Source: Chloroflexaceae bacterium (GTDB lineage: Bacteria; Chloroflexota; Chloroflexia; Chloroflexales; Chloroflexaceae). Taken from it: 54,055 nucleotides of DNA. The notes under the pieces were generated by a model. That model saw only the letters and a list, made by a program, of their open reading frames with translations, was not told where the DNA came from and did no database searches. The stretch is from positions 1 through 54,055 of the forward strand of contig JANWYD010000016.1 in the NCBI GenBank assembly GCA_025057155.1, read 5' to 3'. Positions 36,841 through 44,211 of this stretch are shown piece after piece. The position numbers and the translations under genes are program-made. Each line of letters opens with the position of its first letter. Position 1 is the stretch's first letter.

Positions 36841-37431
36841 ATGCTCAGCCCGCAGCGCCAGACCTCGTTGCTTCTCGCGGCTGTCGCCGGGCTGTGCTGG
36901 GCGGCAGCGCTGTCGTTGTTGCTCTTCGGCAACCTCGCCGCCGAGCCTGAACCGCTGGCGCTCCAGCGCCTGCTCTTTTATGCGCTCAGTCTTACCGCGC
37001 CGCTGCTCACCTTCGCGCCGGTTGAACGCAGTCTTGATCTTCGCGGCCTGACGGTGGAGGGGGTCATTGGGAGCTTCACGCTTCTCTATAGTCTGGCCTT
37101 TGTGCCAGCCCCCCGGAACTGGCTCCTGGCGCTGCCCGAACTGCCGGTCTACACCTTGCTGCTCATGGCGCTGTTCCTCTGCGGCGCAGCGGTCAGCCGC
37201 CCGTTCATCCACGGCATCAGCGCACGGTTGTTCCGCGCCCGCGCGCGCGCCTTGGACAGCCGGCGGGTGCGCCGCCAGTCGTATGAGCTGGGCTTCCTGG
37301 TAGCCATGGTGGCGGCCCTGGCTGGGCTCCGGGTGCTCACCTGGGTCAGCCTGCTTTTGCTGGTGCTGGCCCTGGTGATCGCCGAGTTGCTGTTCCTCTC
37401 GCAGGTGCCGGCCGAGCCAGCGGAAGGATAA
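36841..37431 (+). CDS. Hypothetical polytopic membrane protein
   Basis: The gene starts 6 bp after aroC, so translational coupling is likely. The 196 residues contain four or five hydrophobic helices (LLAAVAGLCWAAALSLLLFG, LLFYALSLTAPLLTFAP, LPVYTLLLMALFLCGAAV, FLVAMVAALAGLRVL, VSLLLLVLALVIAELLFL) and a strongly basic loop (SARLFRARARALDSRRVRRQ). The layout resembles small integral proteins found beside core biosynthetic genes in Chloroflexota, but I do not recognise a family. Function unknown. Confidence 0.7.
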   Translation: MLSPQRQTSLLLAAVAGLCWAAALSLLLFGNLAAEPEPLALQRLLFYALSLTAPLLTFAPVERSLDLRGLTVEGVIGSFTLLYSLAFVPAPRNWLLALPELPVYTLLLMALFLCGAAVSRPFIHGISARLFRARARALDSRRVRRQSYELGFLVAMVAALAGLRVLTWVSLLLLVLALVIAELLFLSQVPAEPAEG

Positions 37432-37440
37432 TACGATTCT

Positions 37441-37478
37441 GGATTTTCGATTTGGGATTTTGGATTTGGGATTTCGGA
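37441..37478. repeat. GGATTTT/GGATTTG heptamer cluster 2
   Basis: Tandem 7-base units begin 10 bp after the membrane-protein stop. Confidence 0.8.
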
Positions 37479-37574
37479 CTGCGATTGCCGAGGGAGAGGC
37501 CGGTTCTCAGGTGCAGGGTTTTTCGAGCGAGAAGGGGTTTTCGGCATTCCCATGCGCTTGCGATCCTCACCCCC

Positions 37575-37795
37575 CTGCCCCCATCTCCCGCGATCGGGTT
37601 TAGAGTCGGACAGAACGCATGGGCGTAGATGTGATTCATGGCGTTGGGATGCGCCGTTTCACCCTCACCCCCTGCCCCTCTGCCTCGTGCGGGAGAGGGG
37701 GGGCCAGAGCCGCGCTCGGAGCCGTCCCAATGCGGTAGCGGTAGTGTTCGCTCGGATGTTCTGTCCGCCCTCAAACGCTCGCGGGAGAGAGGCCG
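37575..37795. repeat. Long imperfect fold-back element (about 215 bp) before tyrA
   Basis: Several paired segments share one symmetry axis near 37687: TCTCCCGCGA with TCGCGGGAGA (37584/37788), CGGACAGAAC with GTTCTGTCCG (37607/37767), GCGTTGGGATG with CGTCCCAATGC (37641/37733), and an inner C-rich/G-rich stem (37675/37700). The whole gap 37432-37877 has no gene; this element fills most of it. Confidence 0.75.
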
Positions 37796-37877
37796 GAAAA
37801 CCTACACCAAGGAGGGGCCGGGGGAAGCGTCGCCATTCCGGGAACCCTCGTTCCTTATCCCGAGGAGGAGAACCGCG

Positions 37878-38846
37878 ATGATCCGCATCAGTATCATCGG
37901 CCTGGGTTTGATCGGCGCTTCGCTGGGGATGGCCCTGCGTAACGCCGACCCCGCCGAGTCGCCTCTCGGCCCGGTGGAGGTGGTGGGCTTCGACCGCAAC
38001 ACTGGAACGGTGCGGGCGGCCCGCGGGCGTCTGGCGATTGACCGTGAGGCGCGCTCGCTGGCCGAGGCAGTGCGCGATACGCAGATGGTGGTGGTGGCAA
38101 CGCCGGTGCTGGCCGTGCGCGAGGTGTTCAAGGACCTGGGACCATTGTTGCCGCCAGGGGTTGTCGTGACCGACGTCGCCAGCACCAAGACGGAAGTTGT
38201 CCGCTGGGCCGCGGAGTTGTTGCCGGCAGGGGTCGCGTATGTAGGCGGGCACCCCATGGCGGGCAAAGAACGCGCTGGAGTCGAAGCTGCCGATCCCGAC
38301 CTGTTCAAGGGGGCGATCTACTGCCTGACGACACCGCCGCAGGCGAACCGCGGCGCGGTGGAGGCGGTCGAGGCGCTGGTGCGCGCAGTGGGCGCGAAAC
38401 CCTACTACATTGACCCCGAAGAACACGATGCGTATGTTGCGGGTATCTCGCACCTGCCGATGCTGCTCTCAGTGGGATTGGTGGAGGTGACCGGGCGCAG
38501 CCCGGCGTGGAAGGAACTCGCGCCGCTGGCCGCGACCGGGTTCCGCGATGTTTCGCGGCTGGCTTCGGGCGACCCGGAGATGCACCGCGACATCTGCCTG
38601 ACCAATGCGCCGGGCATCACCCGCTGGCTCAACGAGATGATCAGCTTCCTGGTGGACCTGCGCGACCAGATTGCAGGCGGCGACGCAGCGGCGCTGGAGG
38701 ATCTGCTGCGCCGGGCCAGGGCGCAGCGCGACGCCTGGCTCGAATCGCGACCGCATCTGCGTCCCGGCGAAGAAGCCTTTTTACAGCAACCCGAGGTGGA
38801 GCGCCCCAATCTGTTTGCCTTTCGCTGGCCCAACCGGCGAGAGTGA
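37878..38846 (+). CDS. tyrA: Prephenate dehydrogenase
   Basis: The ATG at 37878 has GAGGAGGAG 7 bp upstream; the open frame back to 37638 runs through the fold-back repeat and is not coding. The 322-residue enzyme oxidises and decarboxylates prephenate to 4-hydroxyphenylpyruvate in tyrosine synthesis. It shows the NAD-binding fingerprint ISIIGLGLIGASLGMAL, VVTDVASTKTEVV, GGHPMAGKERAGVEAADPDL and EHDAYVAGISHLP with its catalytic His. No ACT or chorismate mutase domain is fused. It follows aroC and the membrane protein on the same strand. Confidence 0.93.
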   Translation: MIRISIIGLGLIGASLGMALRNADPAESPLGPVEVVGFDRNTGTVRAARGRLAIDREARSLAEAVRDTQMVVVATPVLAVREVFKDLGPLLPPGVVVTDVASTKTEVVRWAAELLPAGVAYVGGHPMAGKERAGVEAADPDLFKGAIYCLTTPPQANRGAVEAVEALVRAVGAKPYYIDPEEHDAYVAGISHLPMLLSVGLVEVTGRSPAWKELAPLAATGFRDVSRLASGDPEMHRDICLTNAPGITRWLNEMISFLVDLRDQIAGGDAAALEDLLRRARAQRDAWLESRPHLRPGEEAFLQQPEVERPNLFAFRWPNRRE

Positions 38847-38847
38847 T

Positions 38848-38882
38848 GGGATTTTGGATTTGGGATTTGGGATTTTGGATCG
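38848..38882. repeat. GGATTTT/GGATTTG heptamer cluster 3
   Basis: Tandem 7-base units begin within 2 bp of the tyrA stop. Confidence 0.8.
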
Positions 38883-38972
38883 GGGAATCTGGCGTGCGAG
38901 TGAGAGCTGGCGATAATAGGCCTGCACGGTGGCCGCCTGCGGATCGTGGATGGCGCCGGGGGCTGGGGGCGG

Positions 38973-39007
38973 ACGAGCAGGGCGACGGGCCTGTCGCCCC
39001 TGCTCGT
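38973..39007. terminator. Hairpin between convergent tyrA and TPM genes
   Basis: ACGAGCAGGGCGAC (38973-38986) pairs with GTCGCCCCTGCTCGT (38993-39007) with one bulged base and a six-base loop. Confidence 0.6.
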
Positions 39008-39088
39008 TCAGACGGTCAGGATGAAGAATGGGAAAGGCGATGCAAGGATCGAACCTCTGGCCTCCGTGCTTCCCGCGGAGCGCCTCGT

Positions 39089-40795
39089 TCACCATCCGCC
39101 ACCGGAGCGCCCCCCGCCGAAGGAGCCGCCCGCGCTTCCTCCGCCAAACAAGCCGCCTGAGCCGTGCCGACTGCCCCAACCGTCATCATTATCGCTGCTA
39201 CTGCTGCTGCCCCAGCCGCTGAACCAACCACCGCCGCTCCAACTGCCGCTGCTCCAATCGCCGCTGCCACCCCAGCCTCTTCCGGTGACAATGATCGGGC
39301 CGGGACCAGGGATGTTCACCCGATCATAAGACCGGAACTCCCGCTCAATGTCGCGGGCCTCGTCGCGGATGCGGCTGGCGCGTTCGAGGGCCTGCTTCAG
39401 GGCCTCCTCGCCGGTGATCGGCAGGCGAATCCGGTCGAAGTCTTGCTGCAGGTCGCGCAAACGCTGGAACAGGCTTCCGGGGGCGAGCAAGCGCACGCGC
39501 GTGCTGACGCTATCGGCGGCGTTAAGCCAGTTGCGCGCCTCCGTCAGGGCGCGATTGAGGTCGCTCCGCAACTTCTCCAGACGTTGCACGTCGCCATACA
39601 CCGCCTGGTAGACTGTCTGCGACTCGCGTTGCAACTCCTGGTAAGCGGCGCTCAGTTGCTCGAGGGCCGCGCGCCGTTCCTCTTCCTCCACCTGGCGCGT
39701 ACGGGCATCGAGGGCCTGGGCCTGCTCGAAGCGTTGGAGCAGCTTCTTCACTGCGACGATGCTGGCGGGAGTAATGTCGGCATCGTGAACATTGACGAAC
39801 CGGGCGATCTTGTTGATCTCGCCAGCGATAATGGGCTGAAGCCGGTCGGCCTGCTGGCGCAGCTTTTGCATCGTCTCGGCCTCGGAGCGAGCCTGGGCCA
39901 GGGCCTCGTCGGCGAGCCGGTCGGCGGTGGTGGCGGCTTCAGCGAGGCGGAGCCAGTCAGGTTTCTCGCGCCGGGCCTCGGCCTGGGCGATGGCCAGTTG
40001 CGCAGCGGCCTCGCGGAGTTGCTGCTCAGGAACCTTGCTCACGTCGGGATCGTGGGCGCGCACAAACTCCTCGCCAGCGGCAATGCTGCGCTCGGCTTCG
40101 GCGAGCAGGGCGCGGGCCGCGTCGCGGGCCTCTTCGAGGGCCTTCAGGCGCTCGATAATGGCATCAATCAACCGGTCCACGAAGGCCAGTTCCTGGTCGG
40201 CGGCATCGAGCTGTTCCTGAGCGAAGAGGAACTGCTGGGCCTCCATGGAGTTGGCGACGCGGGCGCGCTGCCAGTGTTCGTGGGCGCGGTCGGCGGCGGC
40301 CTGGGCCTCGCTGCCATTGCCGCGGATGTCGCTCCAGGCGCTTTCGGCGAACTCGTCAACGATGTCGAACACGCGGCGGCCCTCGGCGATACGCTCGGCG
40401 GCGCGGAGGCCGCGTTGCTCAAGCTCGGCGATGCGCCGGGCATTAGCCTCAAAGAGCGCAGGCGCGCCGCTGCCCTGGGCGATGGCGGCTTCCAGGCGCG
40501 CCTGGGCCGTATCGAGCCGGGGGAGGGCCGCGTCTGGCTCGCCGCCTTGCAGCGCTGCGGCGGCCTCGGCCAGAGCCTGATCGGCCTCGGCCAGGGCCTG
40601 GCGGCTGGCTTCGAGGCGGAAGCCCTGCCGTTCAACAGCGATGCCGCTCTCGCGCTCCCGCGAGATGTCGGCGCGGATCCGGGCGTGATGTTCGGCAATG
40701 GCGCCGATGTGCTGGCTGCGTTCCGACGCTGCCCGGGCAGCGGCGACGGCCTCGTCGTAGGCGAACTTCGCCAGGGCCGCCTCCGCGCGCTCCAC
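39089..40795 (-). CDS. Second half of a TPM-domain protein: coiled coil and Gly/Ser-rich tail
   Basis: The 568-residue frame (nominal GTG at 40795, but open back to the A7 run near 40885) is mostly Ala/Glu/Arg/Gln-rich coiled coil with heptad character, ending in about 70 residues very rich in Gly, Ser and Trp (SGDWSSGSWSGGGW). It has no signal peptide or proper ribosome site of its own. It joins smoothly to the preceding TPM-domain frame if the ribosome slips -1 (VERAKK to SLTDAADRLAALGE). Read through, the full protein is 921 residues. A Gly/Ser-rich tail is usual at the end of TPM-family proteins, supporting one original gene. Confidence 0.75.
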   Translation of the reverse strand: MERAEAALAKFAYDEAVAAARAASERSQHIGAIAEHHARIRADISRERESGIAVERQGFRLEASRQALAEADQALAEAAAALQGGEPDAALPRLDTAQARLEAAIAQGSGAPALFEANARRIAELEQRGLRAAERIAEGRRVFDIVDEFAESAWSDIRGNGSEAQAAADRAHEHWQRARVANSMEAQQFLFAQEQLDAADQELAFVDRLIDAIIERLKALEEARDAARALLAEAERSIAAGEEFVRAHDPDVSKVPEQQLREAAAQLAIAQAEARREKPDWLRLAEAATTADRLADEALAQARSEAETMQKLRQQADRLQPIIAGEINKIARFVNVHDADITPASIVAVKKLLQRFEQAQALDARTRQVEEEERRAALEQLSAAYQELQRESQTVYQAVYGDVQRLEKLRSDLNRALTEARNWLNAADSVSTRVRLLAPGSLFQRLRDLQQDFDRIRLPITGEEALKQALERASRIRDEARDIEREFRSYDRVNIPGPGPIIVTGRGWGGSGDWSSGSWSGGGWFSGWGSSSSSDNDDGWGSRHGSGGLFGGGSAGGSFGGGRSGGGW

Positions 40796-40875
40796 CTGCT
40801 GCCGGGCCGGGGTGAGGGCCGCCGCGGGGTCGGCAAGCTCCTCGCCCAGGGCCGCCAGCCGGTCTGCAGCGTCGG

Positions 40876-40904
40876 TCAGGCTTTTTTTGCCCGCTCAACC
40901 TCCT
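40876..40904 (-). promoter_or_regulatory. Candidate programmed -1 frameshift site
   Basis: On the minus strand AGGAGG (40904-40899) is followed by exactly 10 bases and then A AAA AAA G (40888-40881), with a 0-frame TGA four bases further on. E. coli dnaX uses a Shine-Dalgarno-like element 10 bases before its A AAA AAG slippery site. The -1 frame continues as coding sequence. A weak GC-rich stem (CAG.CCG...CGG..CTG) could form downstream. Confidence 0.55.
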
Positions 40905-41853
40905 CGCGCGCCTGACGGGCCTTTGCATCAAGCTCGGCGCGGAGTCGCTCCACCACCGCCAGATCCTCGCCGACGGCCTTTGCCTCAGCCGCAATCGCTT
41001 CGTAGGTGGCGGCGGCCTGAAGCAACTGCTCGTTGGTGGGCTTCTCACGGCGCTCCAACTGCTCGGCCGTTTCCTTAAAGCGGAGCTGGACGGCGGCGAA
41101 GCGATCGCTGGCGGCGCGCTGGAGCTGGCTGAGTCGTTCGACCTCGGCCGGGGGGTAGGAGACACGGTCGAACTTCGCCTTCTCCGCGGCGGCGTTGAAA
41201 CGCTGGCCGAGAGCGGTGATAAGCGCCGCGGCTTCCTCGCGCGCATCCTTGAGCCGCTGCCGGGCGGCGGCGCGGGCCTTCGCCGCGCGCCGCTGGCGGA
41301 CCAGGGCGTAGCCGCCCGCGCCCAGGGCCGCCAGGCCGCCAGCGCCAATGATGATCGGCGTCGGATCAATGTTGATGCCTCCCCCGGGTTGCGGCGGATT
41401 CCTGATGGACTCCTCAATGGCGCCAAGAGCCGTGGTCACGCCGCGGGTAAAATCGCCAGCGGAGAGACCGGGGTTGAGGGCAGTGGTGCGGATGTACTCG
41501 GCATTGTCGTTGACCTTGAGCGCCGCAGCCCAGTCATCCCCATAACCGATCTCGCTGTAGCGCTGGTTGAGCGCTACGTAGATGGCAATGGCATTGGTGC
41601 GCATTGCGCCGTCGCTGCGCATCAGGCCATCGTCAACCAGGCGCTCGGTAAAATCGTCGGGACCGCCGTCGTCCACCACGTAGACCGCCACGGCGGCCCC
41701 CCGGTCGAGCAGGGGACGGGCGGCCCGCTCCACGGCGTTCCGGTCCAGGCGCCCGCCGGGGTCGCGGATAATCAACTGACCCTGGGCGAGGGCCGGAACC
41801 GCCAGCAGCAGCAGGAGGGACAGAGCGGCTGCAAGACGGATCAACTGGCGCAT
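40876..41853 (-). CDS. TPM-domain membrane protein (N-terminal part; ends after A7 run)
   Basis: The 325-residue product has a signal peptide (residues 1-23, LAAALSLLLLLAVPALAQ), an extracytoplasmic TPM domain (~25-150: RAARPLLDRGAAVAVYVVDD, MRTNAIAIYVALNQRYSEIG), a membrane helix (~158-178: IIIGAGGLAALGAGGYALV) and the start of a cytoplasmic coiled coil. It stops at TGA 40876-40878, a few bases after seven consecutive A. The coding sense continues in the -1 frame for 590 more residues. So either this is a truncated form made together with a long form, or one gene is broken. TPM proteins act in envelope or membrane-complex processes; the exact role is unknown. Confidence 0.8.
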   Translation of the reverse strand: MRQLIRLAAALSLLLLLAVPALAQGQLIIRDPGGRLDRNAVERAARPLLDRGAAVAVYVVDDGGPDDFTERLVDDGLMRSDGAMRTNAIAIYVALNQRYSEIGYGDDWAAALKVNDNAEYIRTTALNPGLSAGDFTRGVTTALGAIEESIRNPPQPGGGINIDPTPIIIGAGGLAALGAGGYALVRQRRAAKARAAARQRLKDAREEAAALITALGQRFNAAAEKAKFDRVSYPPAEVERLSQLQRAASDRFAAVQLRFKETAEQLERREKPTNEQLLQAAATYEAIAAEAKAVGEDLAVVERLRAELDAKARQAREEVERAKKA

Positions 41854-41875
41854 GGCAGATATTCTCCTTTGGCTT

Positions 41876-43024
41876 TCACTCGTCGGCTGCCAGAGCCTGT
41901 TCCAGATCGGCGAGAAGGTCGTCTACATCCTCGATCCCGACGCTGAGGCGCACCAGGCCGGCGGGCACCTCCAGGGGCGAGCCGGCGACGGAGGCGTGGG
42001 TCATGGCGGCAGGGACCTCGATGAGGCTCTCGACGCCGCCGAGACTTTCAGCGAGGGTGAAGAGGCGCGTGCGGGTAACGAGACGATGGGCGGCGGGCGC
42101 GCCTCCCGCGGGCACAAACGAGACCATGCCGCTGAAGCCGTACATCTGGCGGCAGGCCAGGTCATACTGCGGATGTTCCGGCAGGCCGGGGTAGAAGACC
42201 TGGGTCACGGCGGGATGGCCCTGGAGGAAGCGGGCAATGGCGAGGGCATTCTCGCCGTGCTGGCGCATGCGCAGAGCGAGGGTCTTGATCCCCCGCAGCA
42301 CCAGCCAGCAATCGAAGGGGCCGGGCGTGGCCCCGGCGGCATTCTGCACAAAGCGCAGCCGGTCGGCGACCTCGTCGTTGGAAGTGATAATGGCCCCACC
42401 GACGACATCGGAATGCCCGCCGAGGTATTTGGTAGTGGAATGGAGCACGATATCAGCGCCCAGTTCGAGCGGGCGCTGGCAGGCGGGAGAGGCGAACGTA
42501 TTATCAACCACTGTCAGGGCGCCGTGCTGGCGCCCGATAGCGCTGATCGCAGCGATGTCGGCCAGCTTCAGGAGCGGGTTGGTGGGCGTTTCGAGCCAGA
42601 TCAGGCGCGTGGCAGGGCGTAGCGCCGCCGCTACCTGCTCCGGGTCGCGAGTGTCAACAAAACTGGTGCTGATGCCCTTGTCTTCCAGCACACGCTTGAA
42701 GAGGCGGTAAGTGCCGCCGTACACGTCGTCGCCGCAGAGCACATGATCGCCCGACCGGAGCAGGGCAAGGGCAATGGTGGTCTCAGCGGCCAGACCGGAG
42801 GCGAAGCAGAGGCCGTGCGCGCCACCCTCCAGCGAGGCAAGGGCTGTTTCCAGGGCGGTGCGGGTGGGATTGCCAGAGCGGGCATAGTCATAGCCCTTAT
42901 GCACGCCCACGGCTTCCTGGGCAAAGGTGCTGGTCTGGTAGATCGGGACGATTACCGCGCCGGTGGCGGGGTCAGGTTCCTGGCCGGCGTGAATGGCGCG
43001 AGTGGAAAAACCGTGGTCAGGCAT
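41876..43024 (-). CDS. Cystathionine gamma-synthase/lyase family PLP enzyme (copy 1)
   Basis: The start at 43024 has GGAG 8 bp upstream; the frame extends to 43054. The 382-residue protein is a Cys/Met-metabolism PLP enzyme: FSTRAIHAGQEPDPATGAVI, YARSGNPTRTALETALASLE, LIWLETPTNPLL, and the PLP Lys in HSTTKYLGGHSDVVGG. VRLSVGIEDVDDLLADLEQA ends the domain. The best-fitting activities are cystathionine gamma-synthase or gamma-lyase; sequence alone does not separate them. A related enzyme is encoded at 48608. It lies downstream of a divergent extended -10 promoter. Confidence 0.92.
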   Translation of the reverse strand: MPDHGFSTRAIHAGQEPDPATGAVIVPIYQTSTFAQEAVGVHKGYDYARSGNPTRTALETALASLEGGAHGLCFASGLAAETTIALALLRSGDHVLCGDDVYGGTYRLFKRVLEDKGISTSFVDTRDPEQVAAALRPATRLIWLETPTNPLLKLADIAAISAIGRQHGALTVVDNTFASPACQRPLELGADIVLHSTTKYLGGHSDVVGGAIITSNDEVADRLRFVQNAAGATPGPFDCWLVLRGIKTLALRMRQHGENALAIARFLQGHPAVTQVFYPGLPEHPQYDLACRQMYGFSGMVSFVPAGGAPAAHRLVTRTRLFTLAESLGGVESLIEVPAAMTHASVAGSPLEVPAGLVRLSVGIEDVDDLLADLEQALAADE

Positions 43025-43058
43025 CGCCGTCTCCGTGGCTGTGATGGCTCGCACCGGG

Positions 43059-43067
43059 ATTATAGCA
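43059..43067 (-). promoter_or_regulatory. Extended -10 (TGCTATAAT) for the CGS-like gene
   Basis: A perfect TGnTATAAT on the minus strand, start near 43052 and a 28-base leader with a GGAG ribosome site. Confidence 0.6.
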
Positions 43068-43110
43068 CGCTGATGGTAGCCTGAACGGCCCTGGAGAGGT
43101 ATAATGTTGC

Positions 43111-43254
43111 ATGGATATAGCGGTGGACCCGACCTTCCGGCCCGGGCCCATGCGTCCGGACTGGGTCCATGCCCGGATAAGGGGTATTGTTCAAAAAGTC
43201 AACTTGCAGTATGATATGACAGCAAGAAGCCGCAGAAAGGCAGGGGCGCCATGA
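43111..43254 (+). CDS. Possible leaderless 47-residue ORF overlapping the next gene
   Basis: TATAAT at 43100-43105 places the transcript start at or next to this ATG. The ORF encodes MDIAVDPTFRPGPMRPDW, then VHARIRGIVQKVN, and stops in an ATGA overlap with the ATG at 43251. Composition is basic. It has no recognised relatives, and an independent promoter (43187-43215) inside it could serve the downstream gene, so it may be non-coding. Confidence 0.25.
   Translation: MDIAVDPTFRPGPMRPDWVHARIRGIVQKVNLQYDMTARSRRKAGAP
43187..43215 (+). promoter_or_regulatory. Possible promoter of the 66-residue membrane protein
   Basis: TTGTTC (43187-43192), 17-bp spacer, TATGAT (43210-43215), start near 43222. 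Confidence 0.4.
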
Positions 43255-43451
43255 ACGACGGGTTGATCATGTTCGGCATCATGCTGTTCGTGCTGGTGGC
43301 GCAGGGGATCCTGTGGGCCTGGGTGTTTGCCGAGCGCAACCGCAAGATTCCCGACGTGAAGATTATGAACTGGCGCGAGTTGCTTGAGATGTCGCAGAAG
43401 GGCATCGAGGAAGCCTACCGCCGGGCGCGGAGCAGTATGACCCGGCGCTAG
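43251..43451 (+). CDS. Small single-helix membrane protein
   Basis: The 66-residue protein starts MNDGLIMFGIMLFVLVAQGI, a membrane helix of about 20 residues, followed by a cytoplasmic amphipathic region (NWRELLEMSQKGIEEAYRRA) and a basic end. GGCAGGGG is a weak ribosome site. It is on the plus strand between two minus-strand units and terminated by a strong hairpin, consistent with an independent small gene. I do not recognise the family; the TM-plus-helix layout is seen in small regulatory membrane proteins. Confidence 0.65.
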   Translation: MNDGLIMFGIMLFVLVAQGILWAWVFAERNRKIPDVKIMNWRELLEMSQKGIEEAYRRARSSMTRR

Positions 43452-43475
43452 GAGCAGTGCGGATTTCAGATTGCG

Positions 43476-43508
43476 CACGTGGCACAACCCTCCAGGTTGT
43501 GCCACGTG
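43476..43508. terminator. 14-bp bidirectional terminator hairpin
   Basis: CACGTGGCACAACC (43476-43489) pairs with its complement (43495-43508) around a five-base loop, followed by TTTA. It lies between convergent genes ending at 43451 and 43510. The core ACAACC-CTCCA-GGTTGT resembles the hairpin at 1690. Confidence 0.75.
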
Positions 43509-43509
43509 T

Positions 43510-44211
43510 TTATTGCCGACCGGCAAGACGCTGCAACTGTTCCACGTCAATCAACGAGATCACATCGTCGTCAATGCGGATCATTCCGGCTTCGCGCAGC
43601 TCGCCGATCGCTTTGGTGACGGTCTCGCGATACGAGCCGATCATCTCGGCGAGTTGCTGGTGGGTGTAGCGCACCACCATGGGCGGCCTGGCAGGCAACT
43701 CCGCAGGTTGGGATGGCAGTCCCGCCAGGTTGAGGAGCACGCTGGCGAGGCGCTGGGCCACGTTTTTAAAGGCGATGTCGGCCAGTTTGTTCTCCATGGC
43801 GCGCAGGCGCTGGCCCATCAGTTCCATGAAGGCGATAGCCACCCGCGGATGTTGTTCCAGAATGCGACGCAGGGTGTCGCGGCCGATCAGCCCGATGACG
43901 CACTCGGTCATGGCTTCGGCGAAGGTGTCGTGGAGCCACTGCCCCACCAGGGTCATCTCGCCGAAGATCGTCACCGGTTCGAGCACCATGAGCGTCAGCG
44001 CGCGACCCTCCGGCGAGAGTTTGTAGATCCGCACGCGCCCGGAGCGCAGCACAAAGAGTTGTTCGCCGACCTCGTTCGGTGAATGGAAGATCTGTCCGGC
44101 CGGGTAGATGTTGTAGCTGATCAGACGTTCAATCTCAGCCCGCTCGGCGACGCCGAGCTGGGCGAAGATGTCGCCAGCGGTAACGTAGTGGATGGCGGGT
44201 TCATTGGTCAT
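43510..44211 (-). CDS. Crp/Fnr-family transcriptional regulator
   Basis: The 233-residue protein has a cyclic-nucleotide-binding-type beta-barrel (~10-125: QLFVLRSGRVRIYKLSPEGR, VTIFGEMTLVG) and a winged helix (~170-225: THQQLAEMIGSYRETVTKAI, then GELREAGMIRI). No Fnr-type Cys cluster is seen, so oxygen sensing by Fe-S is unlikely; the ligand is unknown. Its ATG overlaps the argB stop by 11 bases, implying translational coupling with arginine synthesis, though the Shine-Dalgarno is poor. Confidence 0.9.
   Translation of the reverse strand: MTNEPAIHYVTAGDIFAQLGVAERAEIERLISYNIYPAGQIFHSPNEVGEQLFVLRSGRVRIYKLSPEGRALTLMVLEPVTIFGEMTLVGQWLHDTFAEAMTECVIGLIGRDTLRRILEQHPRVAIAFMELMGQRLRAMENKLADIAFKNVAQRLASVLLNLAGLPSQPAELPARPPMVVRYTHQQLAEMIGSYRETVTKAIGELREAGMIRIDDDVISLIDVEQLQRLAGRQ

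Noticed and set aside
39040-39095. tRNA-like sequence on the minus strand (GGTTCGATCC T-loop, CTCCG/CGGAG stem)
   Set aside because: The T-stem has two mismatches, there is no D-arm or matching acceptor, and position 33 is not T. Part of it lies in the end of the TPM gene. Probably chance or an old fragment.
39164-40915. 583-codon plus-strand frame opposite the TPM gene
   Set aside because: Antisense shadow of the Ala/Glu/Arg-rich coiled coil; no ribosome site and repetitive composition typical of high-GC reverse frames.
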